Shown piece by piece: positions 15,734-24,887 of a stretch of 64,000 nt of DNA. Position numbers and translations under genes: made by a program. The stretch is taken from assembly GCF_000010805.1 (NCBI RefSeq), contig NC_012522.1, positions 5,208,001 to 5,272,000 on the forward strand, given 5' to 3'. Position 1 is the first letter of the stretch. Each line of letters starts with the position of its first letter. A model generated the notes under the pieces. The model did no database searches. It had not been told where the DNA came from and saw only the letters and a program-made list of their open reading frames with translations. Source of the stretch: Rhodococcus opacus B4. GTDB lineage: Bacteria; Actinomycetota; Actinomycetes; Mycobacteriales; Mycobacteriaceae.

Positions 15734-16495
15734 ATGCACGTACCCGAGCTGTTCCGGCTGAGCGGTCGCGTCGCTGTCGTCACCGGTGCGTCGTCCGGGC
15801 TGGGAATGGGATTCGCGCGGACGCTGGCCTCGGCCGGCGCGACGGTCTTCGCGGCCGCCCGCCGGGTCGATCGGCTCGCGGCGCTGGCCGAGGAGGTCGG
15901 CACCGTGGTCCCGGTCGAATGCGACATCACCGTCGACGCCGACCGCCGCCGGCTCGTCGACCGCGCCCGCGAGCGGACCGGTCACGTCGACGTCCTGGTC
16001 AACAATGCCGGTACGCCCGGACCTCCTAACGCGGAGGACGAAACCGCCGACGGGTTTTCGTCGATTCTCGATGTGAACCTCGCCGCGGGCTTCCACCTCG
16101 CCACGTACGCCACGTCGGACGTTCCGGAGGACGCGGCGACCTCGATCATCAACATCTCCTCGGTGATCGGGTTGGTGTCCACCGCCCCCATCGGCGGTGC
16201 GAGCTACGCGGCGTCGAAGGCGGGCATCCTCGGTCTGACCCGCGAACTGGCGGGTCAGTGGGGCAGGCGGGGCGTCCGTGTCAACGCCGTCGTGCCCGGA
16301 TGGTTCGATACCGAAATGACCGACGGACTGTTCAGCAATCAGCGTTCGGCCGACTGGGTGCGCCGCAACACGATGCTCGGCCGCGGCGGCCGGGCGGGCG
16401 AAGTGGACGGTGCGGTGCTGTTCCTCGCATCCGACGCGTCCTCGTACGTCACCGGACAGACGCTCGTCGTCGACGGCGGCTGGACGGCCAGGTAG
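15734..16495 (+). CDS. Short-chain dehydrogenase/reductase
   Basis: 253-aa classical SDR with TGASSGLGMGFA, NNAGTPG, ISSVIGLVS and YAASKAG. It has AGGAGCAACC 6 nt before ATG 15734 and 36 bp of spacing from the previous gene. The sequence differs enough from the SDR at 14936 to suggest a different substrate or step. Followed 11 bp later by the zinc alcohol dehydrogenase, consistent with sequential alcohol/ketone steps. Confidence 0.85.
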   Translation: MHVPELFRLSGRVAVVTGASSGLGMGFARTLASAGATVFAAARRVDRLAALAEEVGTVVPVECDITVDADRRRLVDRARERTGHVDVLVNNAGTPGPPNAEDETADGFSSILDVNLAAGFHLATYATSDVPEDAATSIINISSVIGLVSTAPIGGASYAASKAGILGLTRELAGQWGRRGVRVNAVVPGWFDTEMTDGLFSNQRSADWVRRNTMLGRGGRAGEVDGAVLFLASDASSYVTGQTLVVDGGWTAR

Positions 16496-16506
16496 GCGAC
16501 GCGACG

Positions 16507-17553
16507 ATGACCATCGACACGATGCGCGCCGTGCGCATGACCGTCTGGGGTGAACCCGCGCAGGTCCTGCGCGTGCGCGTTCCCGAACCACAGCGCGCCG
16601 AACTGCTGATCGAGGTCCGGGCGGCCGGGCTCTGCCGATCCGACCTGCATGTGATGGACGCACCCGCGGGCGTCTTCGACTACCCGCTGCCGCTCACGCT
16701 GGGGCACGAGGTGGCCGGAATCGTCGTCGGCGCGGGCCCCGACGCCGACAGTTCGTGGATCGGCGAGTCCGTGGTGGTCCACGGCGTCTGGTCCTGCGGG
16801 GAGTGCCGCAACTGCAGGCGGGGCAGGGAGAACTACTGCCACGCCCTGCGGCCGGGGGCGGACGGTCTGCTCCCGGCCATCGGCAGCGGTCTCGGCTACG
16901 ACGGCGGTCTGGCCGACGCCATGATCGTCCCCTCGGAGCGGTTCGTGGTGCGCACCCGGGGGCTTGCCCCCGAGAGTGCCGCCCCGCTCGCCGACGCTGC
17001 CCTGACGGCGTACCACGCGATCCGCACGAACCGGGAACTCGTCGACAGTCACTCCGTCGCCGTGGTGGTGGGGGTCGGGGGACTGGGCCATCTCGCCGTC
17101 CAGATCCTGCGCGCTCTCGGGGCAGGCACCGTGTTCGCCGTCGATCCGCGTGCGGATTCCCGCGCGCTTGCGCTGCGGCTGGGAGCCGACGCGGCATTCG
17201 CCGACCTCGCCCGGATCGGTGAGTCGACCGTCGCCGATGTGGTCTTCGACTTCGTCGGCTCGCCGGCCACGATGGACCCGGCTGCGCAGTTGCTCGGTCC
17301 CGGCGGCCGTCTGGTCGCGGTGGGCAGCGGCGGAGGCCGGCTCACGGTCGGCAAGAACCTCGGACTACCCAACGGCTGGCAGGTCAGCGCCCCGTTCTGG
17401 GGAACGCGCACGGATCTCGAGGCGGTGGTCGACCTCGCGCATCGAGGGCAGTTGAGCGTCGAGTCGGCCGCATACCGATTGGACGACGCCCTCGACGTCT
17501 ACGACCGCCTGCGCCGCGGAGCGATCACCGGGCGCGCCGTCCTCGTGCCGTGA
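16507..17553 (+). CDS. Zinc-dependent alcohol dehydrogenase (MDR family)
   Basis: About 348 aa. Catalytic zinc ligands appear in LCRSDLH and GHEVAG; the structural zinc lobe is CGECRNCRRGRENYC. The Rossmann motif is VVGVGGLGHLAVQ. It resembles NAD-dependent secondary alcohol dehydrogenases, including 6-hydroxycyclohex-1-ene-carbonyl-CoA dehydrogenase-type enzymes, so a ring alcohol is plausible but unproven. Last gene of the operon beginning at 9195; the CoA ligase follows after 72 bp. Confidence 0.85.
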   Translation: MTIDTMRAVRMTVWGEPAQVLRVRVPEPQRAELLIEVRAAGLCRSDLHVMDAPAGVFDYPLPLTLGHEVAGIVVGAGPDADSSWIGESVVVHGVWSCGECRNCRRGRENYCHALRPGADGLLPAIGSGLGYDGGLADAMIVPSERFVVRTRGLAPESAAPLADAALTAYHAIRTNRELVDSHSVAVVVGVGGLGHLAVQILRALGAGTVFAVDPRADSRALALRLGADAAFADLARIGESTVADVVFDFVGSPATMDPAAQLLGPGGRLVAVGSGGGRLTVGKNLGLPNGWQVSAPFWGTRTDLEAVVDLAHRGQLSVESAAYRLDDALDVYDRLRRGAITGRAVLVP

Positions 17554-17625
17554 CCGGCGAAGCGGCGCGTTGCTGCACATGATGACCGAGAATGACAATG
17601 GTTCGGTAAACAGGAGGTCTGCGGG

Positions 17626-19128
17626 ATGTGGGAGTTGGCTCGCGAATTCGTTGCTCGCGCACAGAGTTCGCCGGATGAGATCGTGGTCGTCGACGCGTCG
17701 GGCGAGCACACCGCCTCGCGCATCGTCGCGGCGGCGACCGAACTCGCCGCATTGCTGGACACCGGACCCGGCGGATCGCCCACCGTGCTCGTCCAGGCGG
17801 ACAACACTTGGCGGACATTGGCCGCGGCGCTCGCGGTGGGTCTGCGGGGCGGCGTCGTCGCAGTGTTCAGCAGGCACGCGACGCCGTCGGAGTTCGCCGT
17901 GGCGCTGCACGACATCGCACCGGACGTGGTGATCGCCGATCGGGAGTCGCTGGCGCACTGGGGCGCCTCGGACGATCACTTCTCCGAAGAGGAGACCGCG
18001 CTGGGCGGCTGGTCGATGCGCTGGTCGCGATCACCGGTCAGTGATGTCGCGCGATGGAACGGCGGGATCGCGATCGCGATGACGTCCGGGTCGACGGGAC
18101 ACCCCAAGTGCGTCGTGCAGTCGGAACCCGCGATCCGGTACGCCTGCCGGTGCACGATCGACGCGGTCGGTCTCGAACCCGGAGATCCGGTCGCCGCGTT
18201 CGTTCCGCTCTCGTCGGTGGCCGCATTCTGCTTCGGGCTCTATCTCCCGGCGATGCTGGCCGCGCCGATGGTCTGTATGGACGGCTGGAAGCCCGTCGCC
18301 GCCCTCGAGGTGGTGAGGAAACACCAGGTTGCGTGGACGATGCTCGTCCCGACCATGGCGCTGCAACTGGCGGTCGCGCCGGACGCGGCGGGGGCACTGG
18401 CCTCGCTGCGAGCGATGACCGTCGGCGGCGGCCCGATGGACGCCGGCGCGCTCGGTCGCGCCGAACAGACCCTCGGGACGACGTTCCTGCGGGTGTTCGG
18501 CATGTCCGAATGCCTCGGGCACACCACCCCGCTGCCCTCGGACGAGCCGGCCGTGCGCCTGGGGCGGGACGGCCGTCCCTTCCCCGGGACCGTCGTCCGA
18601 GCGGTCGACGAGCACGGCGCTCCACTGCCGCCGGGGCGGGTCGGCGATGCCCAGGTCAGCGGACCCTCCCTCTTCGTCGGCTATGCCCGGGCCGGGGTCC
18701 CCGCACCGCCCGAACTCACCGCGGACGGGTTCCTTCCCACCGGCGACCTCGTCGAAGTCGCGGAGGACGGGAGCATCCGGGTCATGGGGCGGCAGAAGCA
18801 GATCATCATTCGCGGGGGCCGCAATATCGACATCAACGAGGTCGAGGCGGCCATTGCGCGCATCCCGACCGTGTCCCAGGTGTGTGTGGTCCCGGTGCCG
18901 GACGAACTGCTCGGTGAACGCGCCGCGGCCCTGGTCGTGAGCACGGGTGCACCGATCACCCTCGCCGACGTGACCGCGCACCTCGGGGACGACGAGTTCC
19001 CGAAGTTCAAGTGGCCTGAGTTCGTCTTCACGATCGACGATCTGCCGCAGAACCGGGTCGGGAAACTGTCTCGACCGGATGCGGTGAGCCTCGCAACACG
19101 CCTGCTCGCCGGTGCCGAGAGCTCCTGA
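17626..19128 (+). CDS. Acyl-CoA synthetase / AMP-dependent ligase
   Basis: 500-aa ANL-superfamily enzyme. Core motifs are MTSGSTGHPKCVVQ (P-loop), FGMSECLGHT, FLPTGDLVEVAEDGSIRVMGRQKQIIIRGGRNID (hinge and A8) and a terminal Lys in NRVGKLSR. It is the only CoA ligase in the island and likely activates the imported or hydrolysed carboxylic acid at pathway entry. ATG 17626 follows AGGAGGT with good spacing. No operator was found in the 72-bp gap, so it probably reads through from the operon upstream. Confidence 0.87.
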   Translation: MWELAREFVARAQSSPDEIVVVDASGEHTASRIVAAATELAALLDTGPGGSPTVLVQADNTWRTLAAALAVGLRGGVVAVFSRHATPSEFAVALHDIAPDVVIADRESLAHWGASDDHFSEEETALGGWSMRWSRSPVSDVARWNGGIAIAMTSGSTGHPKCVVQSEPAIRYACRCTIDAVGLEPGDPVAAFVPLSSVAAFCFGLYLPAMLAAPMVCMDGWKPVAALEVVRKHQVAWTMLVPTMALQLAVAPDAAGALASLRAMTVGGGPMDAGALGRAEQTLGTTFLRVFGMSECLGHTTPLPSDEPAVRLGRDGRPFPGTVVRAVDEHGAPLPPGRVGDAQVSGPSLFVGYARAGVPAPPELTADGFLPTGDLVEVAEDGSIRVMGRQKQIIIRGGRNIDINEVEAAIARIPTVSQVCVVPVPDELLGERAAALVVSTGAPITLADVTAHLGDDEFPKFKWPEFVFTIDDLPQNRVGKLSRPDAVSLATRLLAGAESS

Positions 19129-19141
19129 TCTCGACCCGACC

Positions 19142-19154
19142 CGACCTCAGTTCA
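19142..19154. promoter_or_regulatory. Degenerate island operator before the TetR gene
   Basis: CGACCTCAGTTCA keeps the whole right half-site and 4 of 6 positions of the left. It lies 42 bp before the TetR start, suggesting weak autoregulation. Confidence 0.4.
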
Positions 19155-19196
19155 GGTACTCTTACCGGTACCGACCCGACAACAGATGGGGATCCC

Positions 19197-19820
19197 GTGT
19201 CCGTAGAAGCCATGACGCTCCGCGACGGTCCGCGTTCCAAGCGCGGGCTCATCCTCACGGCCGCGATCGAACGCTTCGGGGAAGTGGGCTTCGAGCACAC
19301 GAAGTGGGCGTCGATCGCCGACGAGGTCGGTATCGGCCAGACGGCGCTGTATCACTATTTCGAGTCCAAGGCGCACTGCCTGCTGACCATCATGCGCCTG
19401 GAGTTGGCGGAGTCGCTCGAACGCTTCACGGCCGCCATCGACGGCGTCGACGACCCGGTGGAGGCGCTCGGTGCCGCGGTCACCAGCGCCCTGGAGGCGA
19501 CGCCCCGGGACGCACTGCAGCGACGCATCCTCCACAGTCACATGGATCTGCTCGCCACCCCCCGGCAGTCCGAGAAGGAAGAAGCCGAGCGTCAGACCTC
19601 ACGTGCGCTGGTGAATTCGATCGAGGAGGCGTGGTCCCTCCTCATCGCCCGGGGGATGGGAGCCGGAGTATTCGCCGACGCCGATCCGCGGTTGATGGCA
19701 CGGCTGGTCCTCGGGCTGCTCGTCAGTGTGTGGCGGTGGTACCGCCCCGGCGGCGACATGAGTCTCGACCAGCTCAACCAGTACGTTCGCGACGCCACTC
19801 TGCGTATCGTCGGCGCATAA
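19197..19820 (+). CDS. TetR-family regulator, probable controller of the island
   Basis: 207 aa. The N-terminal helix-turn-helix is present (AAIERFGEVGFEHTKWASIADEVGIGQTALYHYFESKAHCL, residues about 21-62); the C-terminal ligand domain is of the FadR/AcyR-like alpha-helical type. It starts at GTG 19197, or possibly the internal ATG at codon 5. It is the only one-component regulator within the island and is surrounded by operators of one motif. Acyl-CoA-responsive TetR repressors commonly control such clusters in actinobacteria, so the inducer may be a CoA thioester of the pathway. That this protein binds the repeated motif is inference. Confidence 0.85.
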   Translation: MSVEAMTLRDGPRSKRGLILTAAIERFGEVGFEHTKWASIADEVGIGQTALYHYFESKAHCLLTIMRLELAESLERFTAAIDGVDDPVEALGAAVTSALEATPRDALQRRILHSHMDLLATPRQSEKEEAERQTSRALVNSIEEAWSLLIARGMGAGVFADADPRLMARLVLGLLVSVWRWYRPGGDMSLDQLNQYVRDATLRIVGA

Positions 19821-19863
19821 AAGCGTTACGTTCGCGGGGCGGCTTTCGCACACCCTCAGTAAG

Positions 19864-19876
19864 TGAACTTAATTCA
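19864..19876. promoter_or_regulatory. Island operator before the EthD-MBL-MDR operon
   Basis: TGAACTTAATTCA, one mismatch from the perfect palindrome, 19 bp before ATG 19896. Confidence 0.7.
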
Positions 19877-19895
19877 TGTCAGTTATGGAGTGAAG

Positions 19896-20231
19896 ATGTA
19901 CAACTTGATCGTCCTGGCCGCCCGCCCCCACGACTGGAGCCACGAGCAGTTCATCGAGTGGTGGCGCGGTGAGCACGCCGACGTCACCTATCCGCTTCCC
20001 GGCCTGCGGCGATGGCAGCACACGGAGGTGCTCGACGCGATGGACGACCGGTCCCGGGAATGGGATGGCGTGTCGATCCTGAGCTTCGACTCCCGCGAGG
20101 ACCTCGACGCCGCGCTCGCCAGCCCGCAATGGCAAGCGGCAGTGGACAACGTCGGCCAGATGCGCGGAAAACGCATCCTCGTCATGGGCGAGGAGAAGAC
20201 GATGGTCGAAGTGGGCAGCGGCGAATCATGA
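19896..20231 (+). CDS. EthD-domain small protein
   Basis: 111-aa ferredoxin-like dimeric alpha-beta barrel protein: MYNLIVLAARPHDWSHEQFIEWWRGEHADV is the EthD signature (conserved WW-x-x-EH). EthD was first noted as required for ethyl tert-butyl ether degradation; relatives act as small isomerases, decarboxylases or binding proteins. ATG 19896 (after TTATGGAG) is preferred over the GTG at 19863, which lies inside the operator. Stop and next start overlap (ATGA). Confidence 0.8.
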   Translation: MYNLIVLAARPHDWSHEQFIEWWRGEHADVTYPLPGLRRWQHTEVLDAMDDRSREWDGVSILSFDSREDLDAALASPQWQAAVDNVGQMRGKRILVMGEEKTMVEVGSGES

Positions 20232-21244
20232 GGGCAGGGTGGATGGAGCCGGGCTGCTACGAGGTGGCGCCCGGTGTCCATCGCATTCCCCTCCGCATGC
20301 CGGGCGACGGTCTCGGAGCCGTGAACGTCTACGCCCTCGAGACTCCCGACGGCCTGGCCCTCGTCGACGGCGGCTGGCGAGTCGACACCACCTTCGCGGA
20401 GATGGAGCGCGCACTGCGCCGGATCGGGCGCAGTACCACGCAGATTCACGACATCTACGTCACCCACGTGCATCGCGATCACTACACGTTCGCCGTCGAA
20501 CTCCGCCGCCGTCACGGCGCCCGCGTCCACCTCGGTGTCGCCGAGGCCGACGGGCTGGCGGCGGTCAGTGCGCTCGGCAGCAACGTGCCCACGGATTCGC
20601 TCCACGAACTCCGCCGCGCCGGGGCCCCCGTCCTCGCGGACGCTGTCGAGGCTCTGACCGCCGCGGAACCTTTCCACCCCTCGGACTGGGAAAAGCCTGA
20701 CCACTGGCTCGCCGCGGGTTCGCTCCGGATCGGGGAGCATGCCGTGGACGTCGTGCACACACCCGGCCACACCAAGGGGCACATGGTGTTTCACGACACG
20801 CAGAACGGCCTGCTGTTCAGCGGTGACCACGTCCTGCCCTCGATCACGCCGTCGATCGGCTTCGAACTCGGCGAGTGGGACCTGCCCCTGGGGCGCTACC
20901 TCGACTCGCTGTCCCGACTGCTCGACCGTCCCGATTCGCAGCTCCTGCCGGCGCACGGAGATCCGACGCCGACCGTGCACAGTCGAGTAGAAGAGCTTCT
21001 CGCGCACCATGACCGGCGATTCGATGCCATGCGCAACGCGCTGATCTCGCTCGGACAGGGGACCGCAACTGCCGTGGCGCACACGGTGACGTGGACTCGC
21101 CGCGGCAGGCCGTTCACCACGCTCGACCCGTTCAACCAAATGATCGCCACGTGTGAGACCCTCGCGCACCTCGACACCCTGGTCGACCGCGGCCGGCTCA
21201 CCGTCCGAAGACGAGACGGCCACGACGTCTTCTCCGTGGTCTGA
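20228..21244 (+). CDS. Metallo-beta-lactamase-fold hydrolase
   Basis: 338 aa. Metal ligands: THVHRDHY (HxHxDH), HTPGHTKGHMVFH, LFSGDHVLP and AHGDPTP. The C-terminal extension (ISLGQGTATAVAHTVTWTRRGRPF) is a winged-helix-like segment seen in LACTB2-type and CoA-thioester/lactone-hydrolysing MBL proteins. A thioesterase or lactonase step is plausible; glyoxalase-II activity is less likely given the extension. Coupled to the EthD gene. Confidence 0.83.
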   Translation: MRAGWMEPGCYEVAPGVHRIPLRMPGDGLGAVNVYALETPDGLALVDGGWRVDTTFAEMERALRRIGRSTTQIHDIYVTHVHRDHYTFAVELRRRHGARVHLGVAEADGLAAVSALGSNVPTDSLHELRRAGAPVLADAVEALTAAEPFHPSDWEKPDHWLAAGSLRIGEHAVDVVHTPGHTKGHMVFHDTQNGLLFSGDHVLPSITPSIGFELGEWDLPLGRYLDSLSRLLDRPDSQLLPAHGDPTPTVHSRVEELLAHHDRRFDAMRNALISLGQGTATAVAHTVTWTRRGRPFTTLDPFNQMIATCETLAHLDTLVDRGRLTVRRRDGHDVFSVV

Positions 21245-21259
21245 GTGGAAAGGATTCCC

Positions 21260-22291
21260 GTGCAGAGTCGTGAGCTGAAACTGGCGCGTCATCCCCGGGG
21301 AAAGGTTCGGCCGGACGACCTCTCTCTCGACGTCGTGACCGTTCCGGAAGACCTGGGGCCCGGCGACATCCTCGTGCGCAACTCCTGGCTGTCGATCGAC
21401 CCGTCCGTCCGGATGCGTCTCGGGCCCACCGGACCCGCCGGCTACCTACCGCCGTTCCGCATCGGGGACACGCTGGCGGGGTTGGCCGTCGGTGAGGTGA
21501 TCCGATCCCGCGACGACGGTTTCGAACCGGGCGACACGGTGCTGCACATCAACGGCTTTCGCGAGTTCGCTGTGATCCGGGAGGACGGTGACACCCTGGC
21601 CGGGGCAGGCGGCGTGACGAAACTGGACACGAGCGAGCACCCTCCGCAGGCGTATCTCGGCGCGCTGGGCAGTTCCGGGCTCACCGCCTATGTGGGCTTG
21701 CAGTGTATCGGTGAACTCACGGGCGGAGATATCGTCTGGGTCTCGTCGGCGGCGGGAGCGGTCGGCAGCCTCGCTGCGCAGATTGCCCGGCTCAGAGGCC
21801 ATTACGTGGTCGGCAGTACCGGATCCGCCGAGAAGGTCCGGTTCCTGTCGGAGGAACTGCGTCTCGACGCCGCGTTCGATTACCACACCCCGGACCTCGC
21901 CGACGCACTCGCCGGCGCAGCGCCGGACGGCATCGATCTGTACTTCGACAACGTCGGCGGAATGCATCTCCAGGCCGCCCTGTCCCACCTTCGGCGTGGA
22001 GGCCGGGTTGCCATGGCGGGCGCCGTCGCCTCCTATGACGGGGAGACGGCGAATGCAGGTCCGAACAACCTCTTTCAGATCGTGGCCAAGAACCTCACGG
22101 TGAAGGGGTTCCGGGCCGGTGCGTACGACCATCTGCTCGGCGACATGCGGGCCGAGGTCGGGAGCTACCTCCGCGACGGCCGGCTCGTGGCCACGGAAAC
22201 TGTGTTCGACGGTCTCGAGTCGGCGCCGGACGCCATCGTCGCGATGCTGGGAGGACGCACCGTGGGAAAGACGCTGTGCCGTCTGGGATGA
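21260..22291 (+). CDS. NADPH-dependent MDR oxidoreductase (alkenal/enone reductase type)
   Basis: About 343 aa of the zinc-free MDR branch (leukotriene B4 dehydrogenase/CurA type): NSWLSIDPSVRMRL near the N-terminus, AYVGLQCIGELTGGDIVWVSSAAGAVGSLAAQIARLRG, and DLYFDNVGG. These enzymes reduce C=C bonds of enones or enals with NADPH. GTG 21260 is chosen because AAAGGA lies 6 nt upstream; an in-frame GTG at 21245 precedes it. Last gene of the operon, ending 36 bp before a bidirectional terminator. Confidence 0.83.
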   Translation: MQSRELKLARHPRGKVRPDDLSLDVVTVPEDLGPGDILVRNSWLSIDPSVRMRLGPTGPAGYLPPFRIGDTLAGLAVGEVIRSRDDGFEPGDTVLHINGFREFAVIREDGDTLAGAGGVTKLDTSEHPPQAYLGALGSSGLTAYVGLQCIGELTGGDIVWVSSAAGAVGSLAAQIARLRGHYVVGSTGSAEKVRFLSEELRLDAAFDYHTPDLADALAGAAPDGIDLYFDNVGGMHLQAALSHLRRGGRVAMAGAVASYDGETANAGPNNLFQIVAKNLTVKGFRAGAYDHLLGDMRAEVGSYLRDGRLVATETVFDGLESAPDAIVAMLGGRTVGKTLCRLG

Positions 22292-22327
22292 CGCCGCCCT
22301 CCGGCACGGAAACCCGTCCGGCACAGA

Positions 22328-22360
22328 AACATGGCCTCCGCGTTGCGCGGAGGCCATGTT
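22328..22360. terminator. Bidirectional hairpin terminator
   Basis: AACATGGCCTCCGCG pairs perfectly with CGCGGAGGCCATGTT around TTG (15 bp). It lies between convergent genes ending at 22291 and 22373. Confidence 0.85.
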
Positions 22361-22372
22361 CGTGTGCGCGGC

Positions 22373-23137
22373 TCAGGCCGCGGTCCACCCACCGTCGGCG
22401 TAGATCTCCGAACCGGTGACGAAGCCGGAATCGTCGCCGGCGAGGAAGGCGACCGCGGCCGCGATCTCCTCACCGCGCCCGAGCCGTCCCATCGGCGTCC
22501 CGGCGAGCATCTCGCGATGGCGCTCGCTCCCTTCCCAGCGCTCGAGCAACGGGGCCGTGCCGATGAAGCCCGGGTGCAGCGAATTGACCCGCACGCCCGC
22601 TTTCGCCCAGTGCAGGGCGGCGTTCTTGGTCATCGTGCGGACGGCACCTTTCGCGGCCGCGTAGGCGACGCTGTTTCCCAGACCGCCCACGGTGCCCAGA
22701 ATCGAGCACATGTTCACGATCGATCCGCCGCCGCTGCGCTCGATCAGGGGGCCGCCATGTTTCATGCCCAGCCACGTGCCGGTCTGGCCGATCCCGATCA
22801 CACGGTCCCAGTGGGCACGGGTTTCGTCCTCGGCCGTGGCGACGCTGCCGATGGCGGCGTTGTTGACCAGGGCGTGGAGTGCGCCGAAACCCGACTCGGT
22901 TGCGGCGACGACCGCCTCCCACTGTTCCTCCGAGGAGACGTCCAGGGCATGTGCGGCATGTCGCTCCGGTCGGGCGAGGGTTCGCAGGAGGTCGTGGCAG
23001 GCGGATTGGTCGAGATCGGTCGCGACGACGTGAGCGCCCTCGTCGGCGAGTCTGCGGACTATCTCGACGCCGATTCCACCGGTCGCACCCGTCACCAGGA
23101 CGACCTTGTCCCGAAGTCGGTCAGGGCCGACACTCAT
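22373..23137 (-). CDS. Short-chain dehydrogenase/reductase
   Basis: 254-aa classical SDR with TGATGGIGVEIV, Asp at the end of the second strand (VVATDLDQS, favouring NAD), NNAA, NMCSILGTVG and YAAAKGA. The overall pattern resembles 3-alpha/20-beta-hydroxysteroid- and cyclohexanol-type dehydrogenases. AAGGAGTCACG precedes ATG 23137. It is the last gene of the operon that starts with the ABC ATPase, 46 bp after the permease stop. Confidence 0.85.
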   Translation of the reverse strand: MSVGPDRLRDKVVLVTGATGGIGVEIVRRLADEGAHVVATDLDQSACHDLLRTLARPERHAAHALDVSSEEQWEAVVAATESGFGALHALVNNAAIGSVATAEDETRAHWDRVIGIGQTGTWLGMKHGGPLIERSGGGSIVNMCSILGTVGGLGNSVAYAAAKGAVRTMTKNAALHWAKAGVRVNSLHPGFIGTAPLLERWEGSERHREMLAGTPMGRLGRGEEIAAAVAFLAGDDSGFVTGSEIYADGGWTAA

Positions 23138-23183
23138 CGTGACTCCTTGTCATTCGTTTTCGATCTGGCAGGGCTTCGCGGCA

Positions 23184-24887
23184 TCACAGATTGCTCAACA
23201 CGTTCCGGCCGCCGACCAGCATCGCGATGACGACACCGATGCTGGTCACCGCCGTCATGAGCAGCGCCATCGCCGCCACCAGCGGGTAGGAACCGTTCTC
23301 CCACAGGTCGAACAGCAGCGTACCCATCACCTGTGTCGTGGCGGCCCGCACGAGCAGCGAGGCGGCGAATTCGTGGGTCAGCAGGATGAACATCAGGGCG
23401 ACGGCACTGAGCACGGTCGGTCGCATCAAAGGCAGGATCACCCGGATGTTGGTGACGAACGGGCTCGCACCACTGGTCGCCGACGCCTCGGCGTACGTCT
23501 CCCCGAGGGAGAGCATCGCCGTCATCTGCATTCGGGTGGAGAACGGCACCATGAGCACGACGTACACGAGGATGATGACCGCTTTGGTGCCGTACAGGAT
23601 CAGCGGAGGCTGGGTGTAGGTCAGCAGGAACCCGACGCCGAAGATCACCGCGGGAATGCCCAGGGGCAGAGCGGTGATGACGTCACCGATGGTCCCGAGG
23701 ACCCGGTGTCGCCGACCGCGCACGAGCAGCGTGGCGGTGAGGTAGCCGATCGGCACGCAGATCACGACCGCGACGACGGAGGTGAGAAGGCTGGTGGACA
23801 CCGAGTCGACGATGCTCGCCGTCTGGAACAGTGCCCGGAAGTTGTCGAGCGTGAACAGATTCCAGGACAGTGTTTCCGACCAGTACGGAGACAGGGCCAC
23901 GATAGCGAGCCCGATCAACGGAACGACGAGCGCGAGAAACGCATAGACGGAGATCAACGTGGCGGCCCAGACCGAGCGCCCGGTGTTCGGTGCGAACGCC
24001 TTCCCCCCGTGCGTGACGAAACGCTTCTGATTGCCGAGCAGCATCTTCTGCGCGAGCACGACGACGATTCCGAAGATGACGAGCGGTGAACCCGCCGCCG
24101 CCGCGGCCGCGAAATCCGCCGGCGACTCCGACACACGGCGATACATTTCGGTGGTGAGCACCTTCACGCCGGTGTTCTGCCCCAGCAGGAGCGGTCCGGT
24201 GAACTGGCCCAATCCGAGAAGTAGCGCGATTCCGCCGCCGTACACCAGGGAGGGGCGAAGCAGGGGGAGAACCACGCGGAAGAACACCCCGAGCGTCGAC
24301 GAACCGCTGATCTGCGCTGCCTCGAGGTGCTCGGAACTGATGTTCTGCATTCCCGCGCTGACGAAGAGGTAGACGAACGAGGTGAGTCCGAAACCGGTCA
24401 GAATGATGATCCACGGCGTGCTGTAGACATCGATCGGTCCGGAGTCCACGGTGCTCCACCAGGGGAGATTCCGCAGGAGTGCGTTGAGGTATCCGGGACC
24501 CGGAGAGAGAAGGAACGCCCAGCCGACGACATTGGCGACCGCGGGCATCACGATGGGCAGGATGGGGACGATCCGGAGGAAACTCAGCCGGCGGGGCAGC
24601 CTGGTGGCGGCGAACGCGAGTACCGTCCCCAGCACCATTGCGATGGCGAGGGACGTGACGGCGAGGGCGATGGTCGTCCGGATGGTCTGCGCGATGTCGT
24701 ATCGCCCGTACTGGGCCTGATACCCGCGCGCGCCGTCCTCGAACGCCAGCGACTGCAGCCGGAAGAGCGGGAGCACGATGAGGTAGGCGAGGACCGCCAT
24801 CAGCGCGCCGTACCCGATCCGGGTTCGCCACACCGCACTGACGACGAGCGGATGCACGCCGCGGTTCAGGGCAACCGTAGCCATCAC
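23184..24887 (-). CDS. ABC importer permease, two permease modules fused (FbpB/PotBC-like)
   Basis: 567 aa with about 12 predicted membrane helices and two binding-protein-dependent permease loops, one near VVLPLLRPSLVYGGG and one near RVILPLMRPTVLSAVA, showing a duplicated PotB/PotC-like unit. This fused form is typical of ferric-iron, thiamine, phosphonate and polyamine-type importers. Translation is coupled to the ATPase (GTG 24887 overlaps the ATPase stop). The catabolic context and shared operator suggest an organic substrate rather than iron. Confidence 0.88.
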   Translation of the reverse strand: MMATVALNRGVHPLVVSAVWRTRIGYGALMAVLAYLIVLPLFRLQSLAFEDGARGYQAQYGRYDIAQTIRTTIALAVTSLAIAMVLGTVLAFAATRLPRRLSFLRIVPILPIVMPAVANVVGWAFLLSPGPGYLNALLRNLPWWSTVDSGPIDVYSTPWIIILTGFGLTSFVYLFVSAGMQNISSEHLEAAQISGSSTLGVFFRVVLPLLRPSLVYGGGIALLLGLGQFTGPLLLGQNTGVKVLTTEMYRRVSESPADFAAAAAAGSPLVIFGIVVVLAQKMLLGNQKRFVTHGGKAFAPNTGRSVWAATLISVYAFLALVVPLIGLAIVALSPYWSETLSWNLFTLDNFRALFQTASIVDSVSTSLLTSVVAVVICVPIGYLTATLLVRGRRHRVLGTIGDVITALPLGIPAVIFGVGFLLTYTQPPLILYGTKAVIILVYVVLMVPFSTRMQMTAMLSLGETYAEASATSGASPFVTNIRVILPLMRPTVLSAVALMFILLTHEFAASLLVRAATTQVMGTLLFDLWENGSYPLVAAMALLMTAVTSIGVVIAMLVGGRNVLSNL